Source: Stratiolaelaps scimitus
Taxonomy: Eukaryota > Arthropoda > Arachnida > Mesostigmata > Laelapidae
Length of the DNA stretch: 64,000 bases
Assembly (NCBI GenBank): GCA_019614645.1
Contig: JABWDB010000018.1
Location: 5,914,501 to 5,978,500, forward strand
Reading direction: 5' to 3'
In this document: piece after piece, positions 26,179 to 40,317 of the stretch
How the letters are laid out: every line of letters begins with the position of its first letter
How positions within the stretch are numbered: position 1 is the first letter of the stretch
Position numbers and translations under genes: made by a program
The notes under the pieces: generated by a model
Database searches by the model: none
Told to the model about the DNA's origin: nothing
The model's input: the letters and a program-made list of their open reading frames with translations, nothing else

Positions 26179-29100
26179 TGTGTTGCCTTATATCAATTAT
26201 ATATGTGCATTTCCTTCATATCAAATAGACAGCGGGGAGTAAATAGCAATTCATCAAATATTACCAGGAATCGACGTAGACGACGACGACGACATTCGTT
26301 GAAAGACACGGCTATCTCTCTATTTCAATTTCTCTCTGTCTGACAATGTCCAACGGGTGGATGTCGCCGTAACACGTCGCCTGTGACTATGAGGGCATAG
26401 ACGCTGAGCGCCGGAGAAGGTTCAGATAGCTCCAGAGGAGAGAGAAAGAGGGAGGAACAATATATTAGAGTGACATTGAGGTGTCAGAGAGGGGGGTCAC
26501 CTGTTAGCGTGGCCCTGCAAGCGGATGATAGCTGTCTCTCGTGACCAACGGCGACCATTAACACGGTTGCCTGAGACCCGCAGGTGTACACGATGAAAAA
26601 ATGACGTGTGCGCTTATGCGGTAAATAAATTGTCCAGTATTAGATAGGACAATTCGGGTGATCATGTGGTTCAAACAAAGAAGAGTACTAGCCAGTAGCT
26701 TCCATCCTGTCTTTGCTAGCTTTGCTAGCTGGTGCCAGTTTTTACAAAGGAGTTGTATTATTATTATTATTATTAGTTCTATTAAGAAATGTGCACACTG
26801 CGACTGCTTTGATAATAATAGTTATAATAATACTAATAATAGTGGAAGTCGTAATAGTCTAAGAATAAAAACACGGATAGGTTCATCACTTTGCCGCAGT
26901 GAACTACACCACTACATTCACTCTGTCCGTGTGATGTGACGAGCCTAATGAGGTATCTGATAAATGATCTGAATGTGCACCAGGAGCAGTCAGAGACTGG
27001 GGGAGACAGAGAGACAGAGAGAGAGAGAGGGCCCTATACTATGAGTAACACGAAGGAAGGCCTTCCTGCGACAAACAGATGACATCAGATGAAGTGTGTT
27101 TCATAGAGGAAGCTACATGTGAGGCCTGCTCAAAGGAAGATGTCGCTTCGCCGGCCAAGAGCACTAAGCATTTGCATCGACGCTGGCTGGGACAAGAACG
27201 AGATGGAAACGACTCAACGCTGGTCAGTATGGTTTTTCGGTGGTAAGAATGGCTAAATGCTCTTGAAGGCATCTTCCTTTAAAGAGTGGCAAGTTGGCCG
27301 CCCGCTGCAGCGAAATGCTGTTTTTAACCAGTTTGTCGTTGTAACGGAGGGTGAGTCTCGGCCACCCTTGTATAGGACGGAAGATTCGGTGTTCGACCCA
27401 GATCTCAGCGAGACGAAAGGGAGACTGCAGTTGGACGGCTGTTCTCCATGTTGGTAGGAGTCTACATCGAAATCTATACAGAGGCAACTGTAGCCTAGCC
27501 ATATCATAAGAAATAAGAAGATCTGCCCTTTTGGCTTGATTCGTGAGGCGGCCGGAATAGGGTATGTATGGATTATAGGGCTGTATACGGGACAGATTGC
27601 GGCTCACTTTAAATTGCACCAACGAGATGCGTGCTTCAATAAGAAGAAGCCATTCAAGGGCTAGCAAATCAGTGCCCCGAGACATTGGCGTTAGGCAAAT
27701 TTAGGTTAGAACTGTTATTGTGCCGTCCTGCAATGGTCTCGTTTCTTCTAACGGTGTCCTGACGATAATAGTTCTGTCCCGCAATGAAAGCCTCAATGGA
27801 GGGCGTTCGTCTCCAAAAACGACGTCTTTTCATCCTGCTACGAAGTTGGCAGAGGCAATACCCGTTATAGCCACGAAAGTGCCGACATCTGCGTACGAGC
27901 TAAGAGCTGATCAGCGAGCGGCCCTAGGTAATCTCCAAGAGTGATCTAAGCAATCAAACGACCTTAGCACTCATGCCGAGTGTCAGTATGTACAGAACTT
28001 CTCAAAGACGCAGAGGAGGCTCTTCTTGGAGTTCGTGTTACCCTCGTAGTTTCTTCGGGGCTCACCGATGTTCTCTTTATTCAAGCATGTATCGATTGTG
28101 AATGGGAATTTTGCCTTATAAAATTGCTCCTCGATGTTTGTCGGTTGTTTTGTCTCGGGACATAATAACAATCATAGACCTCTTTGTCACTTCGCCAGGA
28201 CGTTGCTCGCTGAACTTCCGCAAGATTTGAAGGGTCACTGACATGGATGAACATTACGGCAGTGCAATCGCATACGATTGTATGTAAGCATCTTCGCTAT
28301 CGTTTTGCTTTATACCATAGTCCATTGTCTCACGTCGATACCAGAAGATCATGAAAAATCAAATGCGTATTGCGACTTCGACAGCGTTTAATGACGAAAT
28401 GCCGATGAACGCAGGAGTACTTATCATCCATGGCGGTGGCACGAAATTCTGTCGTGAACAGGATAGATCTCGGAGTTGTCCAAAAAACTCGGACTGTTCA
28501 TTAGCTTTCTTCTACTGATCGCTTCACTAGCGCTCTCCTATGACGTCACCTCCGGACCGCATTGACAATGCGCTTCTAGTTCTTCGTTGGTCAGAGGCGA
28601 TTTTTCTGATGGTCAAGCTCGACGTTGTTGGAGGTTTGCGATCGTGCGATCTGATCGCGCTCTTGCATCAAACAAACGCTTAAGTGAGATCTCTCTCTCT
28701 CTTTCTGTCGCGAATCTCGTGTGCGTGCGTTGTGCTATCAGGATGACCGGTGGGTTCTTCTGCAGCATCGGCGCGATGCCACCGCACCACCGACACAGTC
28801 GCCTGGATCCGCTGCCCTCAGTTTCCCCTGAGCGGCCCTAGTGCACTCGAGTTACTTCAGTAACGCCTTCGCCAGATCTTCTTCAGATCGCCGCTGCCTC
28901 GCGTGAGTCTCCATTGCCTCTCATCGGCCGATGCATGTTTTGCTGCCCACCCTCTGCTTGCTTCATTGCTCGACGAACCAGACTCACTCGCAGCTTCACC
29001 CGGCTAGCCGGCTTGGTTGTCATTCTCTGTTGATGCGTTCGCCGGCGGCACCCATTTGTGCTTGGCCTTGAGGCGGCAGAGAAGCAACGACGCCGTCGTT

Positions 29101-29603
29101 CGTCTGACGCTGCCTCTTGTTGGTGATGGTCCCGGTGGACAGCTGCCGAACAGGGCGCAAAGGCCAGACGGCCTCAATCCAATCGAGTCCAGTTTGGACC
29201 GTTCTTCGTTAGCGGCTACACGGCGTATACAAGAAAGCGACGCTGCCAACACTGACTGAATAGCAGCCATGGCTTAAATGACCAAACAGCAATAACAGCC
29301 AGCCTCGGCGGTGACGACGGCAATAACATCAGCGACGACGACGATGACAACAACAACAACCCAGAACACGTGCGGTGTCAACTTTAATACAACTTCTTCA
29401 GCGCGAGAAGAGAAAACAAGAAAATTATGTTTATAATGACGCGAAATGCGTTCACATTTATATATATATATCTACGAACGCTGACACGGAGGAGCAGACA
29501 CGTAACCAGGGTGGGGGAGAGACAGCGAAAATCTGAGCAGGCGAAACTGCACTTGTTCCTCAGCGCCATCGCAGTTCGCCACAGTTCACTTCTGTTCACT
29601 GAT

Positions 29604-29604
29604 C

Positions 29605-29641
<37 letters not shown>
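29604..29641 (+). repeat. (CAA)12 triplet array
   Basis: Perfect CAA units. The plus frame would read polyglutamine, but no surrounding gene supports translation. Confidence 0.96.
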
Positions 29642-29845
29642 GAATGGGGAGGCGCTCATCAAAGGAGGTGTGGTGGCCGCTGTCGTTGTTGTTATTGTCG
29701 TCGTCGCTGTTGTTGTTGCTGCTGTGAGCCGTAAGCACCCGTCTGTGCATTGCCCTTCTCCCAGCAGACAGCGTCGTCTGTGGTGAACCTATCCACGCGA
29801 GGGATCAGCTTACGGCAGAGCCGCTCTGTTTCTGTGTATGTGTGT

Positions 29846-29879
<34 letters not shown>

Positions 29880-32800
29880 ACGATGCGCGGACGAGAGAAT
29901 TGCAGCCAGACACAGGTGCCCTATGATAGTGAGCGGCGGCTGCGACTGCGGCAAGGCTCCACCCGTTAGTCGACACAGGCGGCGCACAGCAGCGGAACGC
30001 CAAGCTATAAATTATCCCGGCGCTGTCCACCCGCTTTGGCGCTGCTGCGAGAATCGTGGTCGGGCCAGCGGTTGTCTCCGACGAAAAACGAGTAGGGCAA
30101 ACTCTACGTAAGGCAAACGTCCCTAGTTCAATATATACACACACACACACACGTATATATATATATATATACGCAATAGTGACAGACGGTGTATCGCTCG
30201 CAGTACACGACTACTCTACGGCACCGTTTTGTCCCTCGCTATCTTCCTCTCGGTGAAAGGTTGGTGAAGTCCTATAGGCACCGTATGGGTAGGGGAGAGC
30301 GAGCCAGTGATATGAGCGCTTCACGCCTTTACCCTTCTGCGCCGTAATTACGGTGTCCTCTAGAGCAATGTAGGTTTTTGCCGTATACTATTTCGTTTGG
30401 CAAGATGAACATCATCTAGTCATATATTTATACTCGTACACTGCTCGCCGAAATGTCAGGTTCAAACTATGAAGCAAGATGTACGGCCTGCAGGTGGACA
30501 TGCCGGTGGCACATACATTGGTTGCAGGGTTGTGTAACCTTGGCTAGCTATGGTAATGGTACGGGGAGGCGGGCTATCTACCAAAAAGACGAGACAACTG
30601 GGAACGCCATCGTCATATCAAATGTTCGTCAATGCCGGCCGACGGTGCTGACCCGGTCGCCGCCTGTGTTTAGATATTGTAATACCTGCCCGACTGGAAC
30701 ACAGTTACTAGAACGGTGAACAGCAGAATTCACAAGTCAACAAAGCTTGGCGGCGGCGGCGGCGACGTCGGTGGCCGCAGCGGCAGAGGCCCAACACAGA
30801 AGGCACGGGACGAACACAGGGGTGTGCTGACTCATACAGAAATAATGTCCAGCTTCAGCAGTGTCCGCAGTTTCAGCTGTTACTTTGAACATTATGCAGC
30901 GACAGTTCTGTTATTGTGTTCGCTGTCTATTATTGTATTATACCATGCGCCGACAGCGTCACAAAAGCGTCCCCTTGCGAGGAAGATGTTAGAGCAATTA
31001 TGCGTGAGTGATATATATATATATATATATATATGACCACTCTTGGCCACAGCCAAGATTTACCAGGGATTCAGAGACGGTCATGTTGAAGTTCAGCTTT
31101 AAAACACAGATATAAATTCACTTGTTAATTCACAGCGTCATCAATCATATAAGCAATATAGCATAATGTTATACTTACGTGTCACATACACCGTCTAGCG
31201 CTCTCTATGCTACCACACGAAATAGGGCTATATCAGCTGTTTTTCATCTTTAATCAATCATTTTTATATTATACGTTTTACTACAACGACGATATTCATC
31301 CCGTTGACCCGCATCCGGATTACACCGAGCCAGATGCCAAATATGGTTTCATTCAAGTCTCATTTGCTATACTACACATGTAACTAGCTGGACCAACTAT
31401 TTAGTTAACGTAGTGAATCTCTATAGTTTACAGGCGGGGAACGGGGAACGCTCGCAGACACATTGGTGTCCAGTTGCCGCCTTTGACGGCAGCGAGGGAG
31501 CCGAACACGAGCTGACCAAAGACACAAGTGCGAAGTCGGGACGCGCGGTTTGGCCATTTCAGCATGGTCATCATCATCCTCTACGTCAACGGCGGCAGCG
31601 GCAGAAGCAAGCAGAACAAACGAGCGACCACAGCAACTCGTGAAGTGACTCGCAGGGCAGGATAGTGGTAAAGTCGGTTTGAGGACGCCGGGGAATGGGG
31701 GGTGGCACGGTGGGGAAATGACTTCACGGCCGAGGTGATTAATTCTGGGAACGAGCGAGCGCTGAAGAGCGGCTCCGAACTCCGCTCCGCTTACAGATGA
31801 TTTGATGGTACCGACAATGCAACAATGTAATGCGCTTTGCTAAGGACAAAGCTTGTTGCCCTGAAGTATGAGCGATAATCGTTCGGCGGCGGTGCGTTCA
31901 CTATTCGCATCGCCATCCCTAATGATTCCTCGAAGCTAGCCTGCCCCCGTCGACGAGCTGTGTGCTCAGCCTGCACAGGCCGCCTATCTCAGGTACCAGA
32001 ATTTCGTTCAGCAGTAGAATAACAACAACAACTGCACTGCGACACCGACTTAAAAGCACAGAGACAGGGTCGCATCTGGAGACGCTATGCATTTACCCTG
32101 CATAACGGCGGATAGGCAAGGGACGACCGCGCGAGAGACGGCGAACGCAAGCAATCCCTCTAAGTTCGACGCTTCTCGACAATTCACTCGCGCCTCGTCT
32201 ATGGGCACGCAGGCGAACTCCTACCACTCGCGTGTAGGTATCCGTGTCCCAGAACCTGCCAAACTCGGACTGAAACTGCTCATCGCGTTCTAGCCATGAA
32301 CGAAATTCCACGAGCGGATTTTCGCATAGCAAGCTTGTGTTTCATAGCACGAAACGCAACATGCCACATCCGTGACGCCTTGGCGAGGTGGCTGTTGGTT
32401 CGTCTGTCGTTCAGCGCGGAGATGCGATCTATTCGTCGAGCGAACGACCGAACTGGGAAATCAGTAAGCGAGTGGCAATGATGTCGAAGGAAGGCTGCAT
32501 CGAGCCATCTCACGTTAACGCGGACTGGAGGCAAGCGGGAGATGAGAGAAAAATAGATTACACGTAAAATGCTGCCGATGGCGTAAACAGCTGAGCACGT
32601 ACGGCGCCCCGGCTTCTGCAGGCCCCGCTGCTGCTTAACGCTGTGACGATAGATCACGTCGCTTGGTCGACTTGTTGCACGGTTTTATTCAATTTGTCTT
32701 CTTTTCCTTACCATACGCGCTCTACGAAGAGATATGAGATCGGCGAGCTAGCAGGAACAGTTAGATTACAGTGGAGCGCGAATAGAATGTATAGAAGAGG

Positions 32801-33335
32801 ACGACAGCCTTGCTAAAGACAGTTAGTACGATAAATAGAGAAAACACGATGATGAATGAACATGGCATGTATAATGAAAGACCCGTATATATATATATAT
32901 ACTTGACGTTCTCCGTAACGTTATTTCATTGTCTGCGTTGCCTTCCGCGCAGCGATTTGTCGAGATTATAATCATGGCAGAATGATCTTTTCTCGATAAC
33001 AAAACAGAACAAATGAAGAAATAATATCTACCGCTATTTATCGTCCTTCTATACACACTAACGTTATTCGGTCGAATTCGAGATGGGATTCACTGTTTCA
33101 GAGTTGGCACAGATCTTTATCCAATGATGTAGCCATAGAGATTATTCATGTTCTCCAATGATGTCCACCGAGGCGACGAGTGTGTCACTTAGGACTACTG
33201 TTAAATTGGGAAAAAGTGGGCCATTTTTTCGAATGTATCTATACCATACTATATGACTATGCATTGTTATCGATTGATCACTCCGACAGATTCTATTTTG
33301 TAGTTACTAGTAAAGCTAAAATAGCTATTATAGTT

Positions 33336-33423
33336 CTCAGCTAACATTCAACATTGAATTCCATGGATGTCAAATGTTGGCTGAGGGTCAGCTCGAAGAC
33401 AAATTGTAATCACTACAACTACC
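33336..33423 (+). repeat. Family 2 fragment with foldback arms
   Basis: The part 33359-33423 aligns with the 3' half of the 39.6-kb element, from the CCGTGGACGTTAA-like segment through GTTGGCTGAG and GGTCAGC to a CTAC-rich end. Left arm 33336-33354 and right arm 33367-33385 are inverted copies matching at 16 of 19 positions, separated by only 12 bases. The B-box core is missing. This is a shortened copy that still keeps the mirrored arrangement. Confidence 0.6.
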
Positions 33424-36400
33424 CGCCCCCCCCCGGGGCTATCACATATGCAATGTTCACGTTACTACGAAAGGTCGTCTTTCAGTGGCGCTATTTTATC
33501 TCAGATCGTAATCAGAACTGTCAACACTACAGGCAACAGATGCCGTTTTTCACCTGATAACGGCCGTTCCACAGCGGCGTGTATTATCTATCTGAATTCC
33601 ACAGAACTGGCTTCATTATCTCTTGAAGACTTCATTTGTCCCCCCCCACCCGCACCAGCCGCCGCCGCTGCCGCTGCCGCCGCCGCCGGCGCCGTCCAGC
33701 AACGCACGTGCGATGAGCGAATGAAGTCCGCTCCGTCTCACCGTTCCCGAGGCCGGCCGTTGTGACGCAATCCTCGTAGAGGCGCTGGCCACGTTTGGAA
33801 CAGAGGTCGTCGTATGCAGTAGCATTTCGACGCCAGTTCATCGCGTCCGAGATGAACAAGCACCGAACGGAGCCGACAAACGACGGTGAAGGAGCTCCTC
33901 CGCGTCTGTGTGTGTCTTTCTTCTTGTGCTTCGGCGGCGCGGCCGCTTGTAGCTGCTGGTGCTGCTGCTGCTGCTATCCTTGCTTGTTGCCGTTGTTATC
34001 GGCGGCGTCGTTTAATAGCGAGCGTCTCCCGTTAGAGATAGGCGGGTATTTGCCGTTATCAAAAAAAGCAGTAACAGACAAGCAGCAGCAGCAGCAGCAG
34101 CAACAGTAGGAGCAGCGCGGCGATGGTTCGAAAGCTTGAGGAAGTCCATCGTTCGGGAGGAGACAACAACAGTAGGATGCAAGAACTTTCACCGTTTATC
34201 ACAGCTATAGTTGTTTGTTTTTTACCACCGAAACCGTAACGAAGCGTAACGTACGGAAGCAACATGGAATGAATGACGCTCGCGACACACACGTGTGACG
34301 CGTCTCTCTATATATATATATATAGATACGTCGCGGGCGGTGGTGGGCGGAGCTCACGGCCAGGAGCTCATCGCCAATACCGGGGGCTGGAAAACCCCTC
34401 GGATACTGCTGCCGGTCACGGCGGCCGCTGGCAGTGCACGGATATGTCACCTCACACATAATGCGATATTATCTTCATCACGACACATGTGAAGCGTGCA
34501 GTGGCCTAGAGCGACTGCTGCTGATGCAGTCACACCGTACCGGTAGATGGCGGGTGCTGTTTATGCGGCAACGCGAAACGTTCGAATTAAATAGTCCAAC
34601 CGGTGTGAACACATAACAACAATCGTCGTGTTTGGCAAGAGGAATAATAAGGCTCGGTGGCATGAAGACATTTCGGCCGGCGCGCTGCGTGCAACGCCAC
34701 TGACGATTGTGGTGAGAACGGCTCCTTTTTCCCTGTTGGTTGCCAGGAGGCGGCGGCGGCGGCGGCGACAAGCAATGCCAATGTACACGTATTGCTATCT
34801 GTTAACCTCGTATGGAAATTGTTGTTTGTGAGTATTTGCATAGGTCTGTCTATATTTATACATTGGTATGAGTTTGTGCGTATATGTAATATGTACACGC
34901 GAAGGCACCATGGTGCAGCTGGTTGCTTTTGACGTATACGTCGGGTAGTAGATAACGTCTGAAGAATGGTTGTAGTTTTTTCTCTTTATTGCCTCTTAGC
35001 CACAAGTGGCGAGGGGGAGTTTATTTACCACCAGCGATGATTGGTTGTTGGTACTCGAATAATAAATTTAACGTCCACGGTGTCAACATGTACCAATATT
35101 TAACAATGTCCACGGTACAACTGCTTTCGGCATTGCCTTTCATAAGACGGTTCCCTTTTAAATGCAAATGTGCAAAGGTGCTAATCGAATCCGTGCACCT
35201 ACCTGTCTCCTCCAATTGCAAGGTGCACACGAATGCACTACGCCACCGTGGTGTTGTTGGTACTGCAACTGCTACTGCTACTATTGTTGTTGTCGCCGTC
35301 ATCGTCGTCATTATTGTGTTCTTTGCTTTAAACCCTGACCAATTAACATTGTAAGTAAAAGAACACTATGACCTGCGTTGCTCCGTCATCACCTCGACCA
35401 AAGGTTAGACCCGGCAGTTCGTGCTTCGGCCTCTAGGAGTCGTCGTACTCTGAAGAGTGCTACACACGGCACGCTGAACATCCAACATACACGACCTGTT
35501 GTACGTACATGAATGCGTACTGTGAACACGACGCCTATGTGCCGCCTGTGTTATACAACTAAAACCCATTCCTGCTAATAGAGGGTCAGTATAGTGCCCT
35601 ATAGCACCCACTCAGCGTACGTCTCCTCGGAGAAGCATACAACGACTCCTCGTCGTTGAGGTCGTCGTCATCGTCGTCGTCAGCGGTCGAGGTTGTTGTT
35701 GCGAGGAAAAATGCTGGGTGAACCTAAAACGCTGGGGTGTATTACTAGAGAACCGAATGAGATGAAGGAAGAATGAGCAGTGGGGGTTGCTTGTGGCCTG
35801 TCCTTTGCTTTCCATCCTGCCCGACTTCTCTCGCTTTCGCAGTCCGTACTCGAGCGACTAGCGTTTCGCATCCTCTTGACGTTCTGGACTAGACGGCGCT
35901 GATGGGTAGAATAAGAAGCAAGCTCGCACACAGCCGCGTCCGTCTCTTTCATTGGCGCTCTTCGGATCACGAGGAGGACAAGAAGCAGCAGCAGCAGCAA
36001 TACAACCCTGCTTTTTTACTTGCGACACCTTCTTTCTCTGGGGGGGGGGGGGGGGGACTCCGGCGACGACATTCTGTTCGTGTTGCACCATTGAACAATG
36101 ACATTGATGTAGCTGTATCTAGGTTCTTCGTCTTTCTGTGTTAGTCAGAGTGTGTTAGGCAGCCAACTCCGTCATGTTGTTGACGCAGTGTTGTCACGTT
36201 GCTAGCGTCTAGCCTTACGGTGGTCGTTGGAGGGCGCGCTTCGCTCCGGGTGTCGACGAGGGGTAGCACGTCATAGACCACCAACGGTGGTGACGACGAC
36301 GACGACGCCAGTAACAACAACAACAACAAACAGCAGCACGACAGCAATAACCACAACAACGAAGAACAGAGCAGTCAACGCAGCAGCAGCAGCAGCAACA

Positions 36401-39400
36401 ATGGCTACGACGTGGACGACGTCGACGACTACCGTAACAGCCATAACAGCGACGTCGAGAAGAAGGCGATGGGAGACGTGAAAGCTCTAGACAGCGTTGG
36501 GAAGCGCTGCCTAGCGTCACCACCATCATCGCCGGCAGCGCCTTGGACGCAATCACGCCACTGGTGTTGCTTTCGCAGCCGCTCGAGCCCCGCCAGAGTG
36601 TGGTCTTCGCCGCCGTCGTCGTCGTCGTCATTATAGAGCCAGCAGTGAGGCTCGAACGTGGAAGCGACAGACATTGCGGAATGGCACATTGCGCACTGCG
36701 TGTTTGTTATACCCTAGCGGCTTCTGGGTGGCGGATGCTGCCTCTCGACTCGACGCTGGTGGATGCGGACCGACCTCCTCAGTACACCCCGTAAGAACCC
36801 CGCTCCGCTAGGCGGGCAGCCACCGCTGCCAGCGACGCTACTCGGGAATGTGGGTGCCTCCTTTCGTTGGCAGAGGCCAGGGAGCGAGCGAGTCAGCCGC
36901 CCGCCTCCACTACGGCACAGCCGCTGCGCCAGCCAGCAGAGGTGGCAGTGGTTGTAGTGGTAGCAGCATCGTGTCCGGTCATATATAACATGGTCACGTA
37001 GCTCGCAGCAGCAGCAGCAGCAGGATCGGACCAAGGAGCAGGCGCATCAGCAAAAGCAGACCGCAACGACACCCCCACCTCTGCCGGATGTCCCTACTCA
37101 TCGCTTGCCGTTCGTTGTCTGCCGTTCGAATATAAACGGGGCTCACCGACACCGCCGCCGCCTCTATATGCCTCTTCCTGTCCTATCCTATTTGTTTTCG
37201 CGCACCCCTTTACCCCTTGTGCGCGCAGTCGCTTGCTTGCACAAGCGTGCGCGTACAGGATGCTCTGCAATCGGTGATACACCGTTCGATTCGGTTCGGC
37301 AGCTGAGGATGAAACGAACCAGTAGTACATCGAGTGCGCTCACAGCACGAAAAGACCACCACGGGACCACCGCGAGCTGAGGAGCATTACTGGCTCGAAG
37401 ACCACGACAACAACGACAACGATGAAGACATCGGCGGCGGCGGCCGCCGCCCACGTACATTTCGTTTACTCTCTCTCTCCTCGTGTCGTCCATTGGGAGT
37501 CGACTGGCATTTGCCAGCTAGCGAGGGTGGCGAGCAGGCACGGAGCAATATTCCCCCCCCTTCGAAGTGTAACAGCCCGTTTCGTTACACTAGCACCACA
37601 CCACGACCACCATCACATCGGCGGCGCACGCAGAACATCGCACCGTTGGGGGCTGCGCCGCTGGACCGGGATAGCCCCTGCTGGGGCCAACTCTCTTACG
37701 TGTTTCGCCGTATTGATGTGGTCCAACTACCCCACCACTACGGACCATAAGCGCTACTCGTCCGCTGCCATCGCCGCGACCACAGCCACCCTTGCCGCGT
37801 GTAACGACGACAACCTATTTCGAGCCCGCCTCGTCCTGACCCAAGCCAAGCCAGCCGTTGTGCTCCCAGCGCCGATACGGCCATACGCGCTCGCACCTCA
37901 ACGAACAGCTCTCTCGCATATGTAAATCAGAGCACACAGAAGAAATAGAAGGCGAACGCGCCTCGTTCAGCTACAGCGGCGCAGAAGCGGCCGCGGTGGC
38001 GCGCGGCCGCACCGGCGTCGCGCGACGGGAAGTCGGTGCAGCACTAAAAAATAAGAAAGGAACGAACGAGATGGCGCGGAGGTGCACTCGTGGTTCACTA
38101 AAGAGGCTCGTGTGCGCCAAAGGGGAGAATTGCGGGTGTAAACGAATGAACCTTTGGGGTGACCCAGAGGGTTTCCAGCGATGTCTCTCTCTCTCGCACT
38201 CGCTGGTTGTGCGACTATCTTCGTTGGCGGTGGAGGCAGACATTGGGCTGGCTCGATAGTTCGGGCTCGTTCCTCCAAACGATCGCGAATGGCTACTACT
38301 TCCTTCGTTTCTCTCGGAGAGGAAAAAAATACCGGACCCCGTCGCGGGGGAGCAATTGGCCACACAAGATAAGAGGAAAAGCCTTTGCTGAAATTTGCAG
38401 AGCGAGCGTACAACAGCTGAGACAGAAGCCTAATGAACAGAGTGACCAGATAGATGGCTGGCTGGCTGGCTGGCCGGCCGGCCGGCTTGCCGGCGAAGAC
38501 ACAGGATTCACTGGAGCACAATTTGCGTTCTGGGAGCACCAGTCGTTATAGAGCGGCTTCGGGTGGACGTCTCCCTCCAGCGCTGCCATCCTCATCGCTC
38601 TTGAGTTCGATTCAATCTGATGGTTTTCCTGCGTTGCCGCTGTATTTCGCCTGCTGAAAGAGTGGAGAGTACGGGGGCTGAGGCAGTGATAGATAAAACG
38701 ATTTGTTTTTGTATGCCTGCCGCACAAGTCTTTCGGACAATATGCTTTCGGTTATCGAAGTGGTCGCCAATTTCGTCCGGCAACGATATCATTCGATGCG
38801 ATCATCTCGTGATCTCAACACGCGGTGCCGAACAGTGCTATTATGAGGGCTACGATCATCGAGCTCAGCATCGAATAGAGCACGGCGATAATTATGAGCA
38901 CAGCAGAAAAAAAACAACAACAACAACAAGAAAAAAATTTTGATTAAACGAAACGCCGCCTGGAAGGCACCTGAAACATGGGATGTTTTCATTGGAAGGT
39001 AGAGTTCGGCTGTGTGCGGCCATTCGGTATACGGAAGTATCGGGATAAACATTTTGTCGTCGGAATCTTTGGTCGACACCAAACAGCAGTCGTCTGATCG
39101 GCAATTATCCCATCTGAGCTAGCCAGATGCGGCAGCTGGCTAGAATAGCGCCGGGCGGCCGAGAAATCTCTTCTCTCGCAAAATGAATCTATCTAGTGAT
39201 ACTGTACGGCGCCAACGCGTCGATGCCCTGTCGTTACATCACAAACAGTGAAGATGAAATTACTTTCATTTTTTTGACAGCTCGGCTGCGGCGCCATCAA
39301 AGAATAAATTGGATCGAGGCAAAGGCGACGACCGAGTAGAGTTTGGCAACGAGAGCATACACAAAAATAAATGATATTTTTTCCTTCATATTTCCAGACG

Positions 39401-39580
39401 TTTACTGTTACCTGCTGAGATGCCAATCTTGATATGAGATCATCGTATAATGGGGTTTATACAATGTTTCCACAAGGCTGCGTAGAAAATACGAATCACG
39501 TGCAGGCATATCTCATTGGGTGGCCAAACACGCCAACGCGGGGGGAACGCCCTTAGAGATCCGGAGATTAGTCCGGAAAT
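33424..39580. other. Non-coding, triplet- and CpG-rich
   Basis: CAG/GCA runs at 34081-34102 and 35985-35999, a 17-base G run at 36040-36056, GAC/CAA triplets at about 36290-36345, and a GCTG-to-GCCG tetranucleotide array at about 38455-38493. The CpG-rich 36.2-38.5 kb gives overlapping open frames on both strands, which is expected from base composition. No protein family was recognised. Confidence 0.65.
36040..36056 (+). repeat. 17-base G homopolymer
   Basis: Uninterrupted G run, able in principle to form quadruplex or slipped structures. Confidence 0.95.
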
Positions 39581-39785
39581 TAGTACTAAAGGTTTCCTGG
39601 GCTGACTCTCAACCAACATTTAACGTCGCCGTCAAATGGTAGCGGGTTCGATCCCCACCGATGCACATTTGCATTTAGGGGTCCGTCTTACGAAGCAATG
39701 CTAAAAGCAGTCCCGTGGACGTTAACTGTTGGCTGAGCGTCAGCCCGAAAACCTTGAGTAGATTAGTACTATTACTGCTACGACA
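39581..39785 (+). repeat. Family 2 foldback SINE-like element
   Basis: A B box GGTTCGATCC (39645-39654) sits in a tRNA-like T arm at the centre. Right of it, the sequence from GGGGTCCGT to CAGCCCG is shared with the copy at 50.95 kb, and its GTTGGCTGAG part with the copy at 33.36 kb. The right part is also mirrored on the left: 39599-39627 and 39718-39746 are inverted copies matching at 26 of 29 positions. With one gap of about 8 bases the pairing extends outward to TAGTACTAA (39581-39589) and its complement at 39763-39771. The RNA or single-stranded DNA would form a long stem with the tRNA-like core in the loop. Confidence 0.65.
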
Positions 39786-40286
39786 CAACAACTAGTGACG
39801 ATTGTCCTGCGCTTGCAAGACGGTAGTAACTAGTGCTGAGTTCTACCTATTTGATTTCGATAGACTCTTGTAGAATATCGAGACGGGCTCTCCATAGCAC
39901 AGGGCAGAATTTCGTTATACGTAACAGGCGAAGCATTAACAGCGGGACGACTTTTTTTTCTCCCTAAATTGCAACTCTTGAACAGAACGCCATTGTCGGA
40001 TATCGCGGACATTTCTACGAAGACAATGACACCAAACCGTATGTTTAGCCAGGCCGGCGTTCGGGTACGGCCGACGATGGGGGAACGCCGAGCCTCCCAG
40101 ATCTGAAGGTCGGTGCGCACAACAATAGAATTGTCGAACATTTTCTTCTTGAGCAGAGTTCTTGTTTCAAGCCACAAAAAATTGACTCGACAAACTAAAC
40201 GCTGACGATCGTCTTGTTTCTTTTTGTTTTTTGGCTCGCAACGATCGCACGAAGTTCACATAACAATGCAATTGAGTTTTATATTT

Positions 40287-40317
<31 letters not shown>

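Larger units (their letters stand above)
25751..33335. other. Mostly featureless; one SINE tail inside
   Basis: Apart from the family 1 tail at 26105-26178 the region holds (CAA)n at 29604-29641, GA near 29850-29876, CA then TA at 30137-30171, and AT at 31011-31034. 27.2-28.5 kb has fewer repeats and several short frames on both strands, for example 28171-27983 minus, none with a recognisable domain or consistent splice pattern. It is left unassigned. Confidence 0.65.

Noticed and set aside
37967..38539. 190-codon open frame, minus strand
   Set aside because: CpG-rich low-stop sequence open in several frames. It crosses the GCTG/GCCG array and has no domain.
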